Assembly: GCF_037893015.1 (NCBI RefSeq)
Contig: NC_133662.1
Coordinates: forward strand, 272,774,444-272,838,443
Direction: 5' to 3'
From: Macrotis lagotis
Taxonomy: Eukaryota > Chordata > Mammalia > Peramelemorphia > Peramelidae
DNA length: 64,000 nt
Translations under genes and position numbers: made by a program
The notes under the pieces: generated by a model
Seen by the model: the letters and a program-made list of their open reading frames with translations, nothing else
The model's database searches: none
Told to the model about the DNA's origin: nothing
In this document: positions 21,641 to 33,087 of the stretch, piece after piece
Layout of the letters: each line of letters opens with the position of its first letter
Position numbering within the stretch: position 1 is the first letter of the stretch

Positions 21641-21880
21641 AAGCCTTCAGCCACAAACTTACAAAGAGCTTTCAAAGTATCTGGTTAGGGCCAATAGAAT
21701 GGCTCCCTAGTGCACACTGAGTTCCTTTCGGAACTTTCCAGCAGCTTCTTCTCTCAGATCTCTCCTCCTCCTACTCCAATGGACTTTGTGGCCCCCCAAA
21801 ATGGAAGAGAAGCCCAGTCCACATGAAGCTCCCCCAGTTGAGACACCCCCCCCTGCCCCACTGCCCCTGGTACCACTACC

Positions 21881-22179
21881 ATGGTGAATGGGCCCATCAC
21901 CAGGTACACCTACTGCAAGAAGTGCTGCGAGTGCCAGTCACACAAGATGATGCAGTACAAGAAGGGCAAGGACTCTGAATGTGTAGGGTGAGCAGCATGG
22001 TAACAGTGGCCAGATGAAGCCCATTGTCACCAAGAAGGCCAAGACCATGAAGAAGATCATGTGGAGGCTAGAGTATGTGGAACCCAACTGTATGGACCAA
22101 GAGGAGGCTGACCATAGAAGGCTAGAAGCATCTCAACCTGGCAGGAGACAAGAGAAATGGACAAGTGAGCCAGGTCTTA
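21881..22179 (+). pseudogene. RPL36A: RPL36A (eL42) processed pseudogene
   Basis: The plus strand reads, with drift, as the 106-residue 60S ribosomal protein eL42. The N-terminus is [19 protein letters not shown] (family MVNVPKTRRTFCKKCGKHQ), followed by QYKKGKDS. After a damaged middle come [14 protein letters not shown] and EYVEPNC (family KPIFRKKAKTTKKI and ECVEPNC), and an end like GDKRNGQV. The intron-bearing parent is read here as one continuous uninterrupted copy, so it is a retrocopy. It is dead: in-frame stops follow KGKDSECV, about 20 or more bases are missing around the YAQGKRRYDRKQSG block, and the frame shifts again near the C-terminus. Two of the family's zinc-binding cysteines (CKKC) and the C of VEPNC survive. 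No poly(A) tail is visible, so the insertion is old. The parent could equally be RPL36AL. Confidence 0.93.
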
Positions 22180-22866
22180 GCTGTTTCAGAGTGACCCTGG
22201 GTTTCCCAGAGAGAAAAAAGTGACCTTTTCTAGGCTTTCTGCACCATCAATTTCTCTTTGGGGTGTCAGGTCTTCAGTTTTCATTGGCTCTGCCCTCATG
22301 TTTCAGGGCCGCCATCTTGGTATCTGATCTATCTCCACCAAGTTTAAGTTTCCATTACTTTAGAGGAACAGAACACCAGAAGAGTACCCACCTGTGGCAG
22401 ACAGTCCCCCTACCACCAGAGTTACCTGCTGTGCAGATGACCTTCTCCATTTGGGCATATGGCCAGTTCTTATTTCCATGGCTGAACATTGACCCAGACT
22501 GTTCCCTTGGGGCCAGAGGGCCCAAGCAGAGATTGGCTGTGACTAGTAGTCACAGAGTACTGGATGAGGTCTGGTGGGGCCAAAGCCAGCTGAGGGAGGT
22601 TGGCTGGGTTGGGAAAGTTCATCTCAGGAAAGTCTCAGCTTACAAGGGGACAAAACAAAAGGCTGGTTGTATGGAGCAGGATGGTCAGTTGAGGGGTAGC
22701 ATGAAATACCAGGGAAATGTGGGAGGAGGAGAGACAAGCAAGGTATCCAGGACACAAATGGAAAAATATGTCTGGAGTCTAGGAGGGAGGTAAGAGAGAC
22801 CATGTGTCCAGCCAGGTCTGAACTGGAGCCAAGGAAGTTCATTCTTTGGTTTTTCATATTCAACAC

Positions 22867-22917
22867 GGCAAGCATTTCTCTGAGCTGCAATGAGTCATGG
22901 AAGGCCATGGCCAGATG
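22867..22917 (+). repeat. 51-bp exact duplicate, copy 2
   Basis: Second copy of the 51-base sequence at 19746-19796, 3121 bases away in the same orientation. The flanks are unrelated. Confidence 0.9.
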
Positions 22918-23059
22918 GCTGCTCTGTGGCCAGTGGCAAACATCACAAGGCCCAGAGAAACTCTTTGCTAAAGACCACCTGGAGAAACATGGAGAGAAGG
23001 ACTGACTGGCATCAAAAGTCACTTGGGTTCAAAAAATCAGCTTCAAAAGCAAACGATAG

Positions 23060-23540
23060 AAGAGGTTTAATTAAACAGCAGTTTGTCTGGAAAGGATCCG
23101 GGGTGTTAGTGACCTAAAATTCAATGAGTCAGCAGTGTGACCTGACTGCCAAAGAAAGGTAATAGGGACAAGGCTGCCAAATTAAAGTAATGGGGCTTTG
23201 AGTTCAGTTCTGAGTTTAAGGACACTGAGAAACTTAGAGGGCATGGGGTGAAGGTTGATGAAAACATAACGTACAGGTCAGGGATGAGGACGAAGGCTGT
23301 TTAACCTGGAGAGGCCCTTGGAGGTTAGGAAGAAAGGCTCGTCATTTTCTACCTGTTGTCCTTGATTAGAACACCAGCAATGGGCCAACGCAGTAGAGGG
23401 GCAGATGGGAACCTCAGAGCAATCTGCATTAGGCAGAACTGGAATGGGCAGCCTCGGTGGAGATGCAAGCGTGCGCTTTTTAGGGCGGTAGAGGCTGGGA
23501 CAGGACAAGAACAGCAGAGAGTTTCCTAAGGCAATCAACA
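23060..23540 (+). mobile_element. CR1/L3-clade LINE, 3' coding remnant
   Basis: ggtgttagtgacctaaaatt followed by caatgagtcagcagtgtgac and ctgactgccaaagaaag matches the CR1/L3 stretch encoding the LGVLVD...KLNMSQQCDxAAKKA region. Further on, gaaggctgtttaacctggag matches the stretch encoding LFSLEKRR. Frames are broken, so this is a dead old copy. Confidence 0.75.
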
Positions 23541-25250
23541 TAGTTCATCACTAGTAATCCACTTGTCCTTCCCAGTTCTTTTAGAAATGTGTAAGTTGAG
23601 GCGATTCCAAGTGAGTAACCTGCCTGGGAGCTTCTGAGTTGCTGCCATTGCTTCTCTGCCAGCCCCAGTCTAGAGCTGGGTGATGATGGTCATCCACATG
23701 AGCTTTTGTGCTGAGTCATTTGATTACTCGAGGTCCAGACTCCCAACCGATGCCTGTCATCTCCCACCTCATCCTCCTCTTTCTCCTTAAAGCTGCCTTT
23801 CTCTTTGGTTTCTGGAACCCTGCACTCATATAGGTCCTTATCTACCTGGATGCACCTCCTGCCCCCAAACTCTGCTCCCCCAAGCCTCAACCCTCAGCCT
23901 TTGGCTTTTTTTATCCATCTGCTTTAATTTCCCCAGTGACAGGGAACTCACTACTGCAAGGCAGCCTGGTCCTTAGTCAGACAGTTGTCCGAGTGGCCTT
24001 CCACTGCCCATGAGGAATCTGCCTCTCCTTCACCCCGACTCCGACCGCTTTCATGTCACCTCCAACCCAGTGTCTCTGACCAGAAGTCAACTAGCTTAGC
24101 TTGACCACTTCCCTTGAGGAAGGGGGTTCTTCAGTCAATTCGTCAACAGGCATTCAGTGGGCCAGGCTAAACAAAGCAGGCAAAACTCTGCTCCCCTGTC
24201 CTTCAGGAGCCCGCAGTCTATTTGGGGACATCAAGTCAATGTGCATGCCCAGGAACAGACAAGATCCACACATGCTCTTTCTCCTTCCATCTCCTCTCTT
24301 GGGAGGAACTGCCGGTGTCCCTCTGTTGGGCATGGCCCCAGGTCGGAGTCAGCCATCAGGAGCAGAGTTATGCAAGTAATGTGACCAACCAGGTGGGCAG
24401 CTGCCCACTCTGAGGACAAGCCCACGATGGAGCCCAGCAGCAGGGAGCCCAGTTCCCCCAGTTGCCTCACATCCTCCACCAGCAGGAAGAAGAAAGGAAA
24501 TGGGGAGGATGTGTTCTACATGGTCAGACAGGACCCTGTTCCTGCTGTCTTTGTTGAAATGCCTTTCTTTGTTCTGAGGAAGGGTTCAGGTGTAGGGAGG
24601 AAGGAGATGGAGAAGAAACCAGTCTTGGGGGAAAATCACTGCAGAGAAAAATGAAAGACAATTCAAGCAACCCACCAAACCCCCAGTTTTTCTAGACCTG
24701 TTTGCTTCCTTTGACAAGACTGCCTCTCCTCTCCCTAGGTTTTGGTGACCCTGTTCTCTCCTGGGTCTCTTCCCACCTGTCTGATCACTCCTTCCCAAGC
24801 TCCTCATTCCCATCGTGTCCCCCATCAGAGGTGATCCCCAAGATTCCTCTAGACTTATCTTTCCTCTCTCTCCTGCATTTGCCATTTCTACGTAGATGAC
24901 TCACAGACCCAGCAGCCCAGCCCCAGGCTCTCCTGAGGAGATTCAGTTCCTCGTGGCCGACAGCCCAAGGTCCTGGCTATCCCAGAAACATTTCCAACGC
25001 CAGTTCACAATCTTTCCCCATAAATGTCCTTGTTCCTGTTGAAGGCATTAACCCCCTTCAGGCTTCCCGGGTGGGTGACCCTGGAATCCTTGACTCTTTC
25101 ACCCTGCACACCCGCTCACCAGATCTTGCCATTTCTCCCTTCCTCTCCTTCCTATTTGACCCTTTTCTCTTTGGTCCTTCATTCAAGGCCCAGTCCTGAC
25201 CTCCCTCCTAGATCACTGGGATAGCCTCATATTCGAGCCCCGTGGCTCAA
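23541..25250. other. Non-coding stretch, no gene seen
   Basis: About 24130-24260 carries a fragment of the old repeat seen at 25.26 kb (cagtcaattcgtcaacaggc, cttcaggagcccgcagtct). No supported exon. Frames at 24101-24885 overlap on both strands. Confidence 0.4.
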
Positions 25251-25254
25251 GTCT

Positions 25255-25745
25255 CTTTCAATCCATGAGTCAATAAACATTTCTTAAGCACCTTCCATGG
25301 ATGGACCAAGCCTTGTGCTAAGTGCCGGGGAGACAATAAAAAGCATGCACACACAGCAAGCCATAGGATAACCAGGAAATAACTAACAGAGAAGGTGCTT
25401 GCTACAGGAGGGGCTAGGGAAGGCTTCCTGTGAGAGGTGGGATTTCACTTGGGACTTGAAGCGGTCACAGCAGAGCAGGACCAGGGGACACCAGAGAGAA
25501 AGCTCACAGATGAAGGGTCTGGTTTACAGAGCAGCCAGGAGGCTGCTCCGGGCACTGGATGGAAGAGGATGTCATAGGGATTAAGATATAAGAAGACTGG
25601 AAAGGGAGGAGGCGGAAGGCCAGGAAGGGCTTTGAAGGCCAAACCGTTTTGTGTTTGCTCCTGGAAGCAACAGGGATCCTCTGGAGTGTTGGAGGGAGGT
25701 AGGGATGATGATCCAAACTGTGTTTCAGGAAGCAGTTTCATGTTA
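25255..25745 (+). mobile_element. Old interspersed repeat (possibly L2/CR1 3' region)
   Basis: The order is gagtcaataaacatttctta, agcaccttccatgg, gccttgtgctaagtgccggg, aggaaataactaacagagaa, ggaaggcttcctgtgagagg, gggatttcacttgggacttg, aagactggaaagggagg, gggctttgaaggccaaacc and ctggaagcaacagggat. The 27.5, 28.6, 44.7 and 52.5 kb blocks share this order, which shows a dispersed family. Its class is not certain. Confidence 0.65.
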
Positions 25746-25819
25746 CTGGGGTGCAGTGGGAAGTGGACTAGCCTGGAGGATGAGTACCTGCATATGAATC
25801 TCAGAAGCTAGAGCTATGC

Positions 25820-25948
25820 CCTCAGTGGGAGGTCATAGAAGTGACTTGCCCAGGAGCACATGACTACTCAGTATCAGGGGCAGGATTTGAACCCAGGGCT
25901 TCTTGCTTCCCAGTCCAATCCCTAGCCACTCTTCCACACTGCCCCCGG
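25820..25948 (-). mobile_element. CORE-type SINE, reverse orientation
   Basis: Contains gaagtgacttgcccaggagc, acatgactactcagt, gatttgaacccagggcttc and ctagccactcttccacactg, the reverse complement of a MIR/MAR1-type SINE. Confidence 0.65.
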
Positions 25949-27365
25949 ATTCTGCTCTGCCTCTACTGCCTGTGTGATTGGGGTCAGGATAGTAGGGCCA
26001 TTCAGCTTTTGATTAAGCCGATACCTCAGGCAAAAGGCTTTGACCTCCCTGCTGAGATTGAGATAGAGAGGAAACAAGGCTTACTACCTCCCTGTCTTCA
26101 GCTGGGAGTCAGGGGGTACTTTCTGAAGCTGCCTCTCTCCAGACCTGGCTCTCCCCATTTTTTTCTTGTTTCTTCCCATATCTGCTCTCCAGTCAACTGA
26201 CTTCCCTCCAAGATCCTGCTTACTCTCCCGCTCACCACCCTATCTGCTGCCGACACACAGCATCCCCCCATTTCTAGCTTTCTCATAGACCCCAATTCAA
26301 CTGAACACCAGCACCAGACTCCTCTAGTCATCTGCCACTGGCCTCCACTGGCCACCTCTCATCAGCCTCCTCTGGCCATTCCAGATGGACACCTCCCTGC
26401 TGGCTGGTACCAGCCACCTCCATGCCCATGCAACCAGAATTTTTGACCTCCCTTCAGATTTTGGCAGCACTGATTAGAGTCTCCAGTAGCTTCTTTCCCT
26501 TTCCTCTGACTGATTTCTTGCTCATCCTCAGTCCTGGTCTTCCTGGAAACCTTGGACATCATTGGGTTTTGAAGGACTCCCTGAAAGAAAGTTAGGAAAA
26601 AGCTTGTGGGTGGCAGAGCCCACTGCCCAGATCCAGGCTCTCTAGAAGTTACTCTAGGGAGAGGTGGGGGCTGAAGGTCTGCCTCCTGGGCACTGGTTTA
26701 ATGACCCATGAGCTGCACCTCTAGTGGTGATTTAAGGTCTGATCCCAGGTCCAAGTACAGGCAGCTCAGAACTCAAGGTCACTCTGCTCTGCCCAGATTC
26801 CCAGGCCCCCTGAGGGGAGAGAAGAGGCCTAGACTTTGCTATGAGGAAGGGACCCCAGTGACTATCTGTGCCACACTGACCCTCACCAACAAGGGCCCAT
26901 CTGACCTCACCTTCTGACCTCTACTGAAGAGCAGCAGGGACTTGCCCAGGCAACCAAGTTGGCTCGCCAATGGAGAGCTCTCACTGTCAGGACCTTGTTC
27001 CTGGAGACCGCCAACATCTCTGCTGCATCTTGTGACTCCTAGGTTTGTGCCCACCTGAGATCTTTCTACCCACAGAGATTCCTGGGCAAATCAAAGCAAA
27101 AGGTTCTGAAAGGTCAGCCTGGTTTTCTGGCTACCTTCCAAATGAAGCCCCCTGAGAATCTCTGCTTTGTTCAGTCCAATCCAAGAATCCCATCTTCTGC
27201 CTATTCTCTGGGCTGGGCAGGCCCCAGGCAAGATTCTGCTGCCTGCTGTCAAGGAGCTTCCATTCTCCTGCTCCTCCCTCAGGGGCTCCAGTTTTATCCA
27301 GTGGGCAACCAGGCTTCTCCTGATCTGACTTGCGTCCATCCCACAGAGAGGGAGCCTAGAACAGG
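25949..27365. other. Non-coding stretch, no gene seen
   Basis: No repeat or exon placed with confidence. The 69-codon frame at 26708-26917 has no splice context or recognisable similarity. Confidence 0.4.
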
Positions 27366-27489
27366 GCATGGGTTCTAGCCTTGGAGCCAGGAACCCTAGG
27401 GCTCCAGTCCCTGCTCATGTTGGCAAGTCCTTCCTCCTTCCTCATCCTTGGCTTCCTCGTCTGTAATAAGGGGATTGGATTTTACTACC

Positions 27490-27960
27490 CTTCCAGCCTC
27501 AAGTGAGGCACCTATTAATAAATGGATGGCAGCTGATGTGGGGTACAATGAAAGAGAAAACTCTTGGCAGTCTCAGTCAGAAAAAGCTTCCCGGACAAGG
27601 GGTTCTGAGCCGTATCTGATAGGAAGAGCAGGATTTTGAAAAGCTGGGGTGAAGGAGGGCATTCTGGGCAGGAGAGAATGTCTGTGCAAGGACATGGAGG
27701 TGGGAGACAGAACATTGCATTTGGGGATGAGCTACTGGCCGGAATGTGGGGGCTCCTAAAATAGTGAATGGCCTAAATTCCAGGCAAGCTGAGGTGTTTG
27801 CATTTGATCCAGGAAGCAATAGGGAGCCCCGGGCTTGTTGAGTAGGGGAGTGACATGGTCAGATCTGGGCTTTAGGAATATCCCTTTGGGAGGAGAAGCT
27901 CCAGGAGGCTCCTGCATTAGTGATTACAATGAGGGCCCTGGATTGGGGTGGGGCAGAGCT
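27490..27960 (+). mobile_element. Old interspersed repeat, same family as 25.26 kb
   Basis: Contains aagcttcccggacaaggg, ctgtgcaaggacatggaggt, catttgatccaggaagcaat, agggagccccgggc and gagtaggggagtgacatgg. These are shared with the copy at 52.5 kb. Confidence 0.65.
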
Positions 27961-28589
27961 GGAAAGGAGAGGATATGCTAGAGAAGTTGTAGGGGGAATA
28001 TTCATCTGATCTGGTGCTCACCTGGGTCTGAAAAGTGGAGGAGAGCCCCCCACCCCGATCATCCGAGTTCAGCCCTTGTGGCACGGCAGATGAAGCTGGC
28101 ATGCAGACTGTTACTACCACTTCATGACCTAGGTAGGCTTTCTCCTGGCCTCTAACTGACCCAGGCCTCCCTCTCGCTGTGCAGAAATGGTCTTTTCACG
28201 GTCACTGCCTCTCTTTCTGCCATGGCCCAATGGAGCATGAGAATCTGGAACCTGATCCCATTTGTGTCCCTTAAAGGGTGCCCTTAGAGAAGGTCCCAGG
28301 AAGGCAGGGCCTGCTAATGGGACGCCCTGAATGGCTGGCACCATGGGACGAGCCTGGGAGCAAGGGAGGTGATGGGCTCTAGAGGGAGAGCAGTCTCTGG
28401 GAGCTGATCAGCTGAGCATTCTCAGTGGGATGTGTTTGGTTCAGAAACACGGCCTGCCCTGAACTCTCCTAAAAGCAACTCTTGCTGGAGAACCAAGGGA
28501 GGGGTCTCTGGGGAGAGCCAGAATATTAGAACAAAGGGATCAAGCCTGAGTCACCTCCATTTGCTAGCCAACTGACCCCTACCCATCTC

Positions 28590-29060
28590 TCCAACCACTG
28601 ACTACTTGCCTTTTATTGAGAACCTCCCATGGGCCGGGCACTGTCCTAAGCCACAGAACAGAAAAGCAAAATAGACATTTTTAAGTCCCTGCTCTCAAGG
28701 AGCTGCTGGTCCACACACAACTGCCGATGATGAGCGAAGGACAGGAGGAATTGGGGGTGCCCTACAGAGGGAAGGCTTCAGCATGAAGGGGGGGCAAGAA
28801 AGGCGTCCTGGAGAAAACAAGCTTCAAGGATGCCAGGGAAGCTCTCGGGGGGGAGGCTGAGGACAGAGACAATGCCAGTCAGGAAAGGGAGGTGCCAGGA
28901 GGCCATGGTCAGGGGATCATGGTCCAGGGAGGATGGAAAGTGAGGAGGGGGGCCTGGACTTTAGAAACAAGTTGAGGGGCTGGCCCTGTTGGAGGAAAAA
29001 AAGGTGTATTTAAGAGAAGCTGTTGACATTGGGAGGCCCAACCTAAGGGGGGAGGGGAGG
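28590..29060 (+). mobile_element. Old interspersed repeat, same family as 25.26 kb
   Basis: Contains attgagaacctcccatgggc, cgggcactgtcctaagcc, cctgctctcaaggagctgct and gagggaaggcttcagc, the 5' half of the family. Confidence 0.55.
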
Positions 29061-29097
29061 GGGGCAGCTGTCTAGAATTAGGTAAGGTCTGCCCATG

Positions 29098-29335
29098 CCC
29101 CTCTGACCCTGCAATCCCATCACTAGAAAGTAGATAGTAAAAACAAAGGCCCAAGAACAATGGAAATGTTCAAAGTAGTCCTCTGTATTGGCAAAGAGCT
29201 GGAAATGAGGGGAAGGGCCACTTACCTGAGGGAGAGCTGGAAAAAATGGTATGTGACTATAATGGAATATTCTTGTTCAGCTAGAAGTGAAGAATGTGAG
29301 GTATTCTGAGAAATATGGGCAGATTGGTGACCCAG
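29098..29335 (+). mobile_element. L1 LINE, end of ORF2
   Basis: ctgaccctgcaatcccatca encodes the DPAIP block of L1 ORF2. attggcaaagagctggaaat corresponds to the AKxWK block and ctataatggaatattc to the MEYY block near the ORF2 C-terminus. Truncated and broken. Confidence 0.7.
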
Positions 29336-32155
29336 ACACTAACCCAGGGTCACCAAGATAGTGAGAGTGTTAGGGAAAGGTGGCGAGCATTTACCAGCCA
29401 AGGGTCTTTGGCACCCCCGCTGCGTCAGCCTTTGGGGTCCCCACTCAGGGGACCCATTCGGGTCACCCAGGAGCCTCCACCAGCTCTGGCTGGCCAGCCC
29501 GTCCCATCTTCCTGTTCTGTCTGCATCCTTGACCTCCAGCAATAGACACATCCGAAGGGATGGGAGGCTGAGGAATAGAGGCAGGGTAGACCACTGAGGC
29601 CTGGCCAGTCAGCTGGGCAGAGGCTGCCGGAGCCTAGAATGCCCAAGCCTTCAAAGGGACTCGGAAATTTCTAGATGGGATGTCTAGCCACATTAAGGGC
29701 AGGCAGTGAGGGGGCAGCAGGTGGGACAGAGCTGAGCCTCCCCTCTGACTGGGAAGGATTGAGCACAGAGGCTCTGTTTCACCCACTGCCCCTTCACCAT
29801 ACATCCCTACGGGGGGCAAGCAAGAGATAGATGGACAGAGGCAGGGCTCTGGGTTCAAATCATCCATAGGCCATGTCCTTGAAAATCCCTGCCTCTCTCT
29901 GAACCTCCATTTTTATCTCTGTAGAATGGGGTGGGGGAGCTCTGTGAAAGGTCCCAGACGGCAAGAGGCTGATCCTGAGGTCACCTATGACCAGAGACCC
30001 TGAGGCCACGAGTTCTACTGCAGGGAGGAGGGGCTCACAGGTTTCCCCCAAGAGATGATTTGAACCCTGTTGATCCCAGAAGGCCTGGGCCTGAGCTGGT
30101 CACTACAGAGGCCAGAGGGGCCCCTGGGCAGCCCCCCGGGGACCAGCACTTCTTTGTTCTCTCCCTCTGCCCTGCTGGGGACTGAAGCTTTCATGTGCTT
30201 CTGGGCTCTAAGAATTCGCTGGGGGGGGGGGCTCCCCAAGCTGGCCGACCAGGGAACTAGGCAGGGCTGGCCTCTGGCTGCCCACTAAACATGTTTGTAA
30301 GGGGAAACCTCTCATTAAAGATTGGAGCAGCAAGAAGGCAGCTCAGGGCTCTGAAGAGAGGGCTGACTGTGGTGACAGAGGCCCTGAGTTCAAATCCCAG
30401 CTCAGCCCCTTTCTCCCTGGGTGATTCCCTGGGCCTCAACCTGGAGGGCCTCAGGGTTCCCAACCAGCTCCAGGGCTGGGAGCCAAAGTCCCAGGGGACT
30501 CCCTGGTTGACTCCCCAGAGGACTCCTTTCGTTTCCTCATTATTGTCTTCCAGAGTCTGCAAACATTCACTTTTGAACAAATCCCAAATGTTTCCTCTAC
30601 ATAGGGGGATCCTAGGACAGGGAGTTGCTATTTTTGGCCTAACAGGGGCAGCCGGGAGAGAAGTAGACCCGGGAGATTAGTACTGCTATTGTTCCCATTT
30701 TACAGATGAGGAAACTGGTCAAGTGACCCGTCCAGGGTCATATAGTCGAGAACTCTATTCCCAGAGAAATCAGGGGTATGGGTGGCTGAGTGGAAGCTGA
30801 AGAGGCTAGAGCATGTGAGATGACTTTGAGAATCCTGGCTGACCCAGGCCCCAGGCTCAAAGGCCCAGGCTGGCCGGAGCAAGCGCCAGTCGGCTTGGGT
30901 CATTCTCAAACCCCACTGAGATCTAGTCCAAGAAAGCTTCTTTTTGACACCTCAGTTTGAAAGTCTGAGTCGCGGGAATCTCTGGGCAGAGTGAGCCCTC
31001 CTCTGGAGATGGCGCCAATGGAAGGGACCCTCCATCAGGCCTTCCTTCGGTCCCTGGTAGGGAAGGGTCTCTGTGACAAGACTTCCTTTTCTCCAGGGGA
31101 GAGGACCTCTGAGGGGGACCTAGCACAGCCCCCCACTCACTGCCCAGAGCTGAAGAGGAGGCTGAGGCCCTTCAAGATGGAGCAGAGCCTTCTCCCCAAT
31201 GAAGATGAAATGATACCATGGTAGGCTGCATGTGCTCGACAAGCCCACCCCCAAGTTACCTTTATGACCACCTAACCAAGGTAACCAGTTGCGTTCTCTT
31301 CTGCCAAGTGAGTCACTGAAGCCCTCATGCCAGACTAAACGGACCTCCTGGAAAAGGGAGAACTCACTCCCTGGTCAGGCAGGCCATCTGGCCGGGTGTG
31401 GCCTCCGGGGTCCCAGGGCAGAGTCTTTGGAAGCCTGGGTCCTAGTGGAGGGCACCTGATCCAGGGCTCATTCCTGGGCTCTGTGCCGGGAGTTTCTTTC
31501 TCAGTCTGTCTGTCTTTCCTTTTTCTTCCTCCCTCCTTTTCTTTTCCTTTCTCCCCCCCCCCATTTCTTTCTCTTTTCCTTCCTTTCCCCCCCAAAAGAC
31601 ATAGAGAAAGGGCTTCTGGGGCTGGGGGTGAGGGAAGACTCCTCCCCAGCTTGGGCCTACCACAGTCCCCTCCACCGGCCCTCACAGCCAGGTCACGCTG
31701 ACATCTCCGGATTGCAGCCAACATGGCAAGAAATTTGCAGCTCTCCACGCTCAAGGGCCTTTTCAATTACTTATCATTTTGTTATTTTTTCCTTTTCTTC
31801 CCAGAATTACCCAGGGGACACCAAGTGAGGATGAGACATACAGAAAGTGTCAGCTCGTGAGGATTCAGATGTTTGCAATTGTTTTGTGGGCAAAATCACA
31901 AAACTTCTCAAGTCACTTAAATAGTCCTTTCTCACTTCACAGAAACTGAACAATGAACCCAGGTCCGAGAGTTCAACTTTTCTTAAAACATGGCCATGGA
32001 CCTGAGAAACCCTCTCCTGGGCAGCCTTCTGTCGGGCAGCTCTGTCATCTGAATCAGCACAATCTCTCCTCCAAACTGCCCAAAGAAAGATTCCTCCATG
32101 GCAGCTCCTACCGCTGCCACCACCACCATCACCCCCATCGCTGCCATCACCACCA
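29336..32155. other. Non-coding stretch with old SINE fragments
   Basis: CORE-type SINE remnants are visible at about 29840-29940 (+), 30340-30500 (+) and 30680-30760 (-). A pyrimidine-rich tract occupies 31497-31610. AT-rich, repeat-free sequence at 31.72-31.95 kb could be regulatory, but I see no decisive motif cluster. The ATG-led 72-codon frame at 31009-31224 has no recognisable similarity. Confidence 0.45.
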
Positions 32156-32159
32156 CCCC

Positions 32160-32345
32160 ACCAGTCACTTCATCCTGCTTGCCTTGCATCCAGGACCATC
32201 TCCAGGTATCCCTGATCCATATCTGGCCACTGGACCCAGATGGTTCCAGAGAAGAAAGTGAGGTTGGTGACTTAGCACAGCGCCCCTCACTCCAATGCAT
32301 CACTTCCCTGAGGTCATGGTCTTCATCATCATGGGCAGAGGACTT
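32160..32345 (+). mobile_element. Marsupial interspersed repeat, class unresolved
   Basis: ccaggaccatctccaggtat, ctgatccatatctggcc, actggacccagatggttcc, gtgacttagcacagc and ttccctgaggtcatggtctt follow a repeat I recall from marsupial genomes. It is preceded by a CAC/CAT-rich triplet stretch at 32109-32165. Confidence 0.6.
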
Positions 32346-32859
32346 ATCTATGGGGGCTTCTCATGTCCTCCAGGACCAGCCTGGCATTTGAGGATGCCCA
32401 TCCTCCCTCTGTCTGTCTCCATTCCCCACATTTGCCGGGGATGGCATTTCCTTCCAGTCCAGTGTCTCCATCCTCTCCATCTACAGAAAGGGACTGAAGC
32501 TCTAGTCCTCACTTCTCCCCACTAGCACACCAAAGAGATAACCCGAAGCCTGGATTTGCTTCTTGTCAGTCCCCTCCTCAGAGTTCCTTCACCCCCTCCT
32601 GGAGCCACTGCACTGCCTCCTGCTCTCTGCCGGGCCCCAGGACCCCTTCCCAAAAGTCCATTCTCTCAGAGAGAGAACCCCCAACCTAGCTGGGGATAAA
32701 AGCTAAAGGGTCACCTTTCCCAGGAGTATTTATTTGCATTTTAATGACCAATCTAGAAAATGCAAAAGCCTTCTCCACTCAAAGGAATAAATGCCTAATG
32801 GTAGAATTTGAGACACTCCTGACAGATGAATAGCAAGCCATGGGGAAGGGAATAATCAG

Positions 32860-33087
32860 TGTGTTGAGGTAGGTAAAGTGCTTGGCAGATGGCATCTCTT
32901 TGGGTCCTCCCAATAACCCTGCGCTGGTGGACACCCCCTTCACAGGTGAGAAGACTGAGACATTTGGCAGTTTTTAAGTGACTTGTCCTGGTCACACAAA
33001 TAATAAATATCAGAGGTGAGATTTGAACTTAGGTCTTTCTCTCCAGTCCAAGCATTCTCTATCCATTCTCTATCCAGCTGCCTGGAC
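32860..33087 (-). mobile_element. MAR1-type SINE, reverse orientation
   Basis: Contains gtaaagtgcttggcagatgg, caataaccctgcgctgg, ttcacaggtgagaagactga, agtgacttgtcctggtcaca, gatttgaacttaggtctt and tatccagctgcctgg. Near full-length and diverged. Confidence 0.75.
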
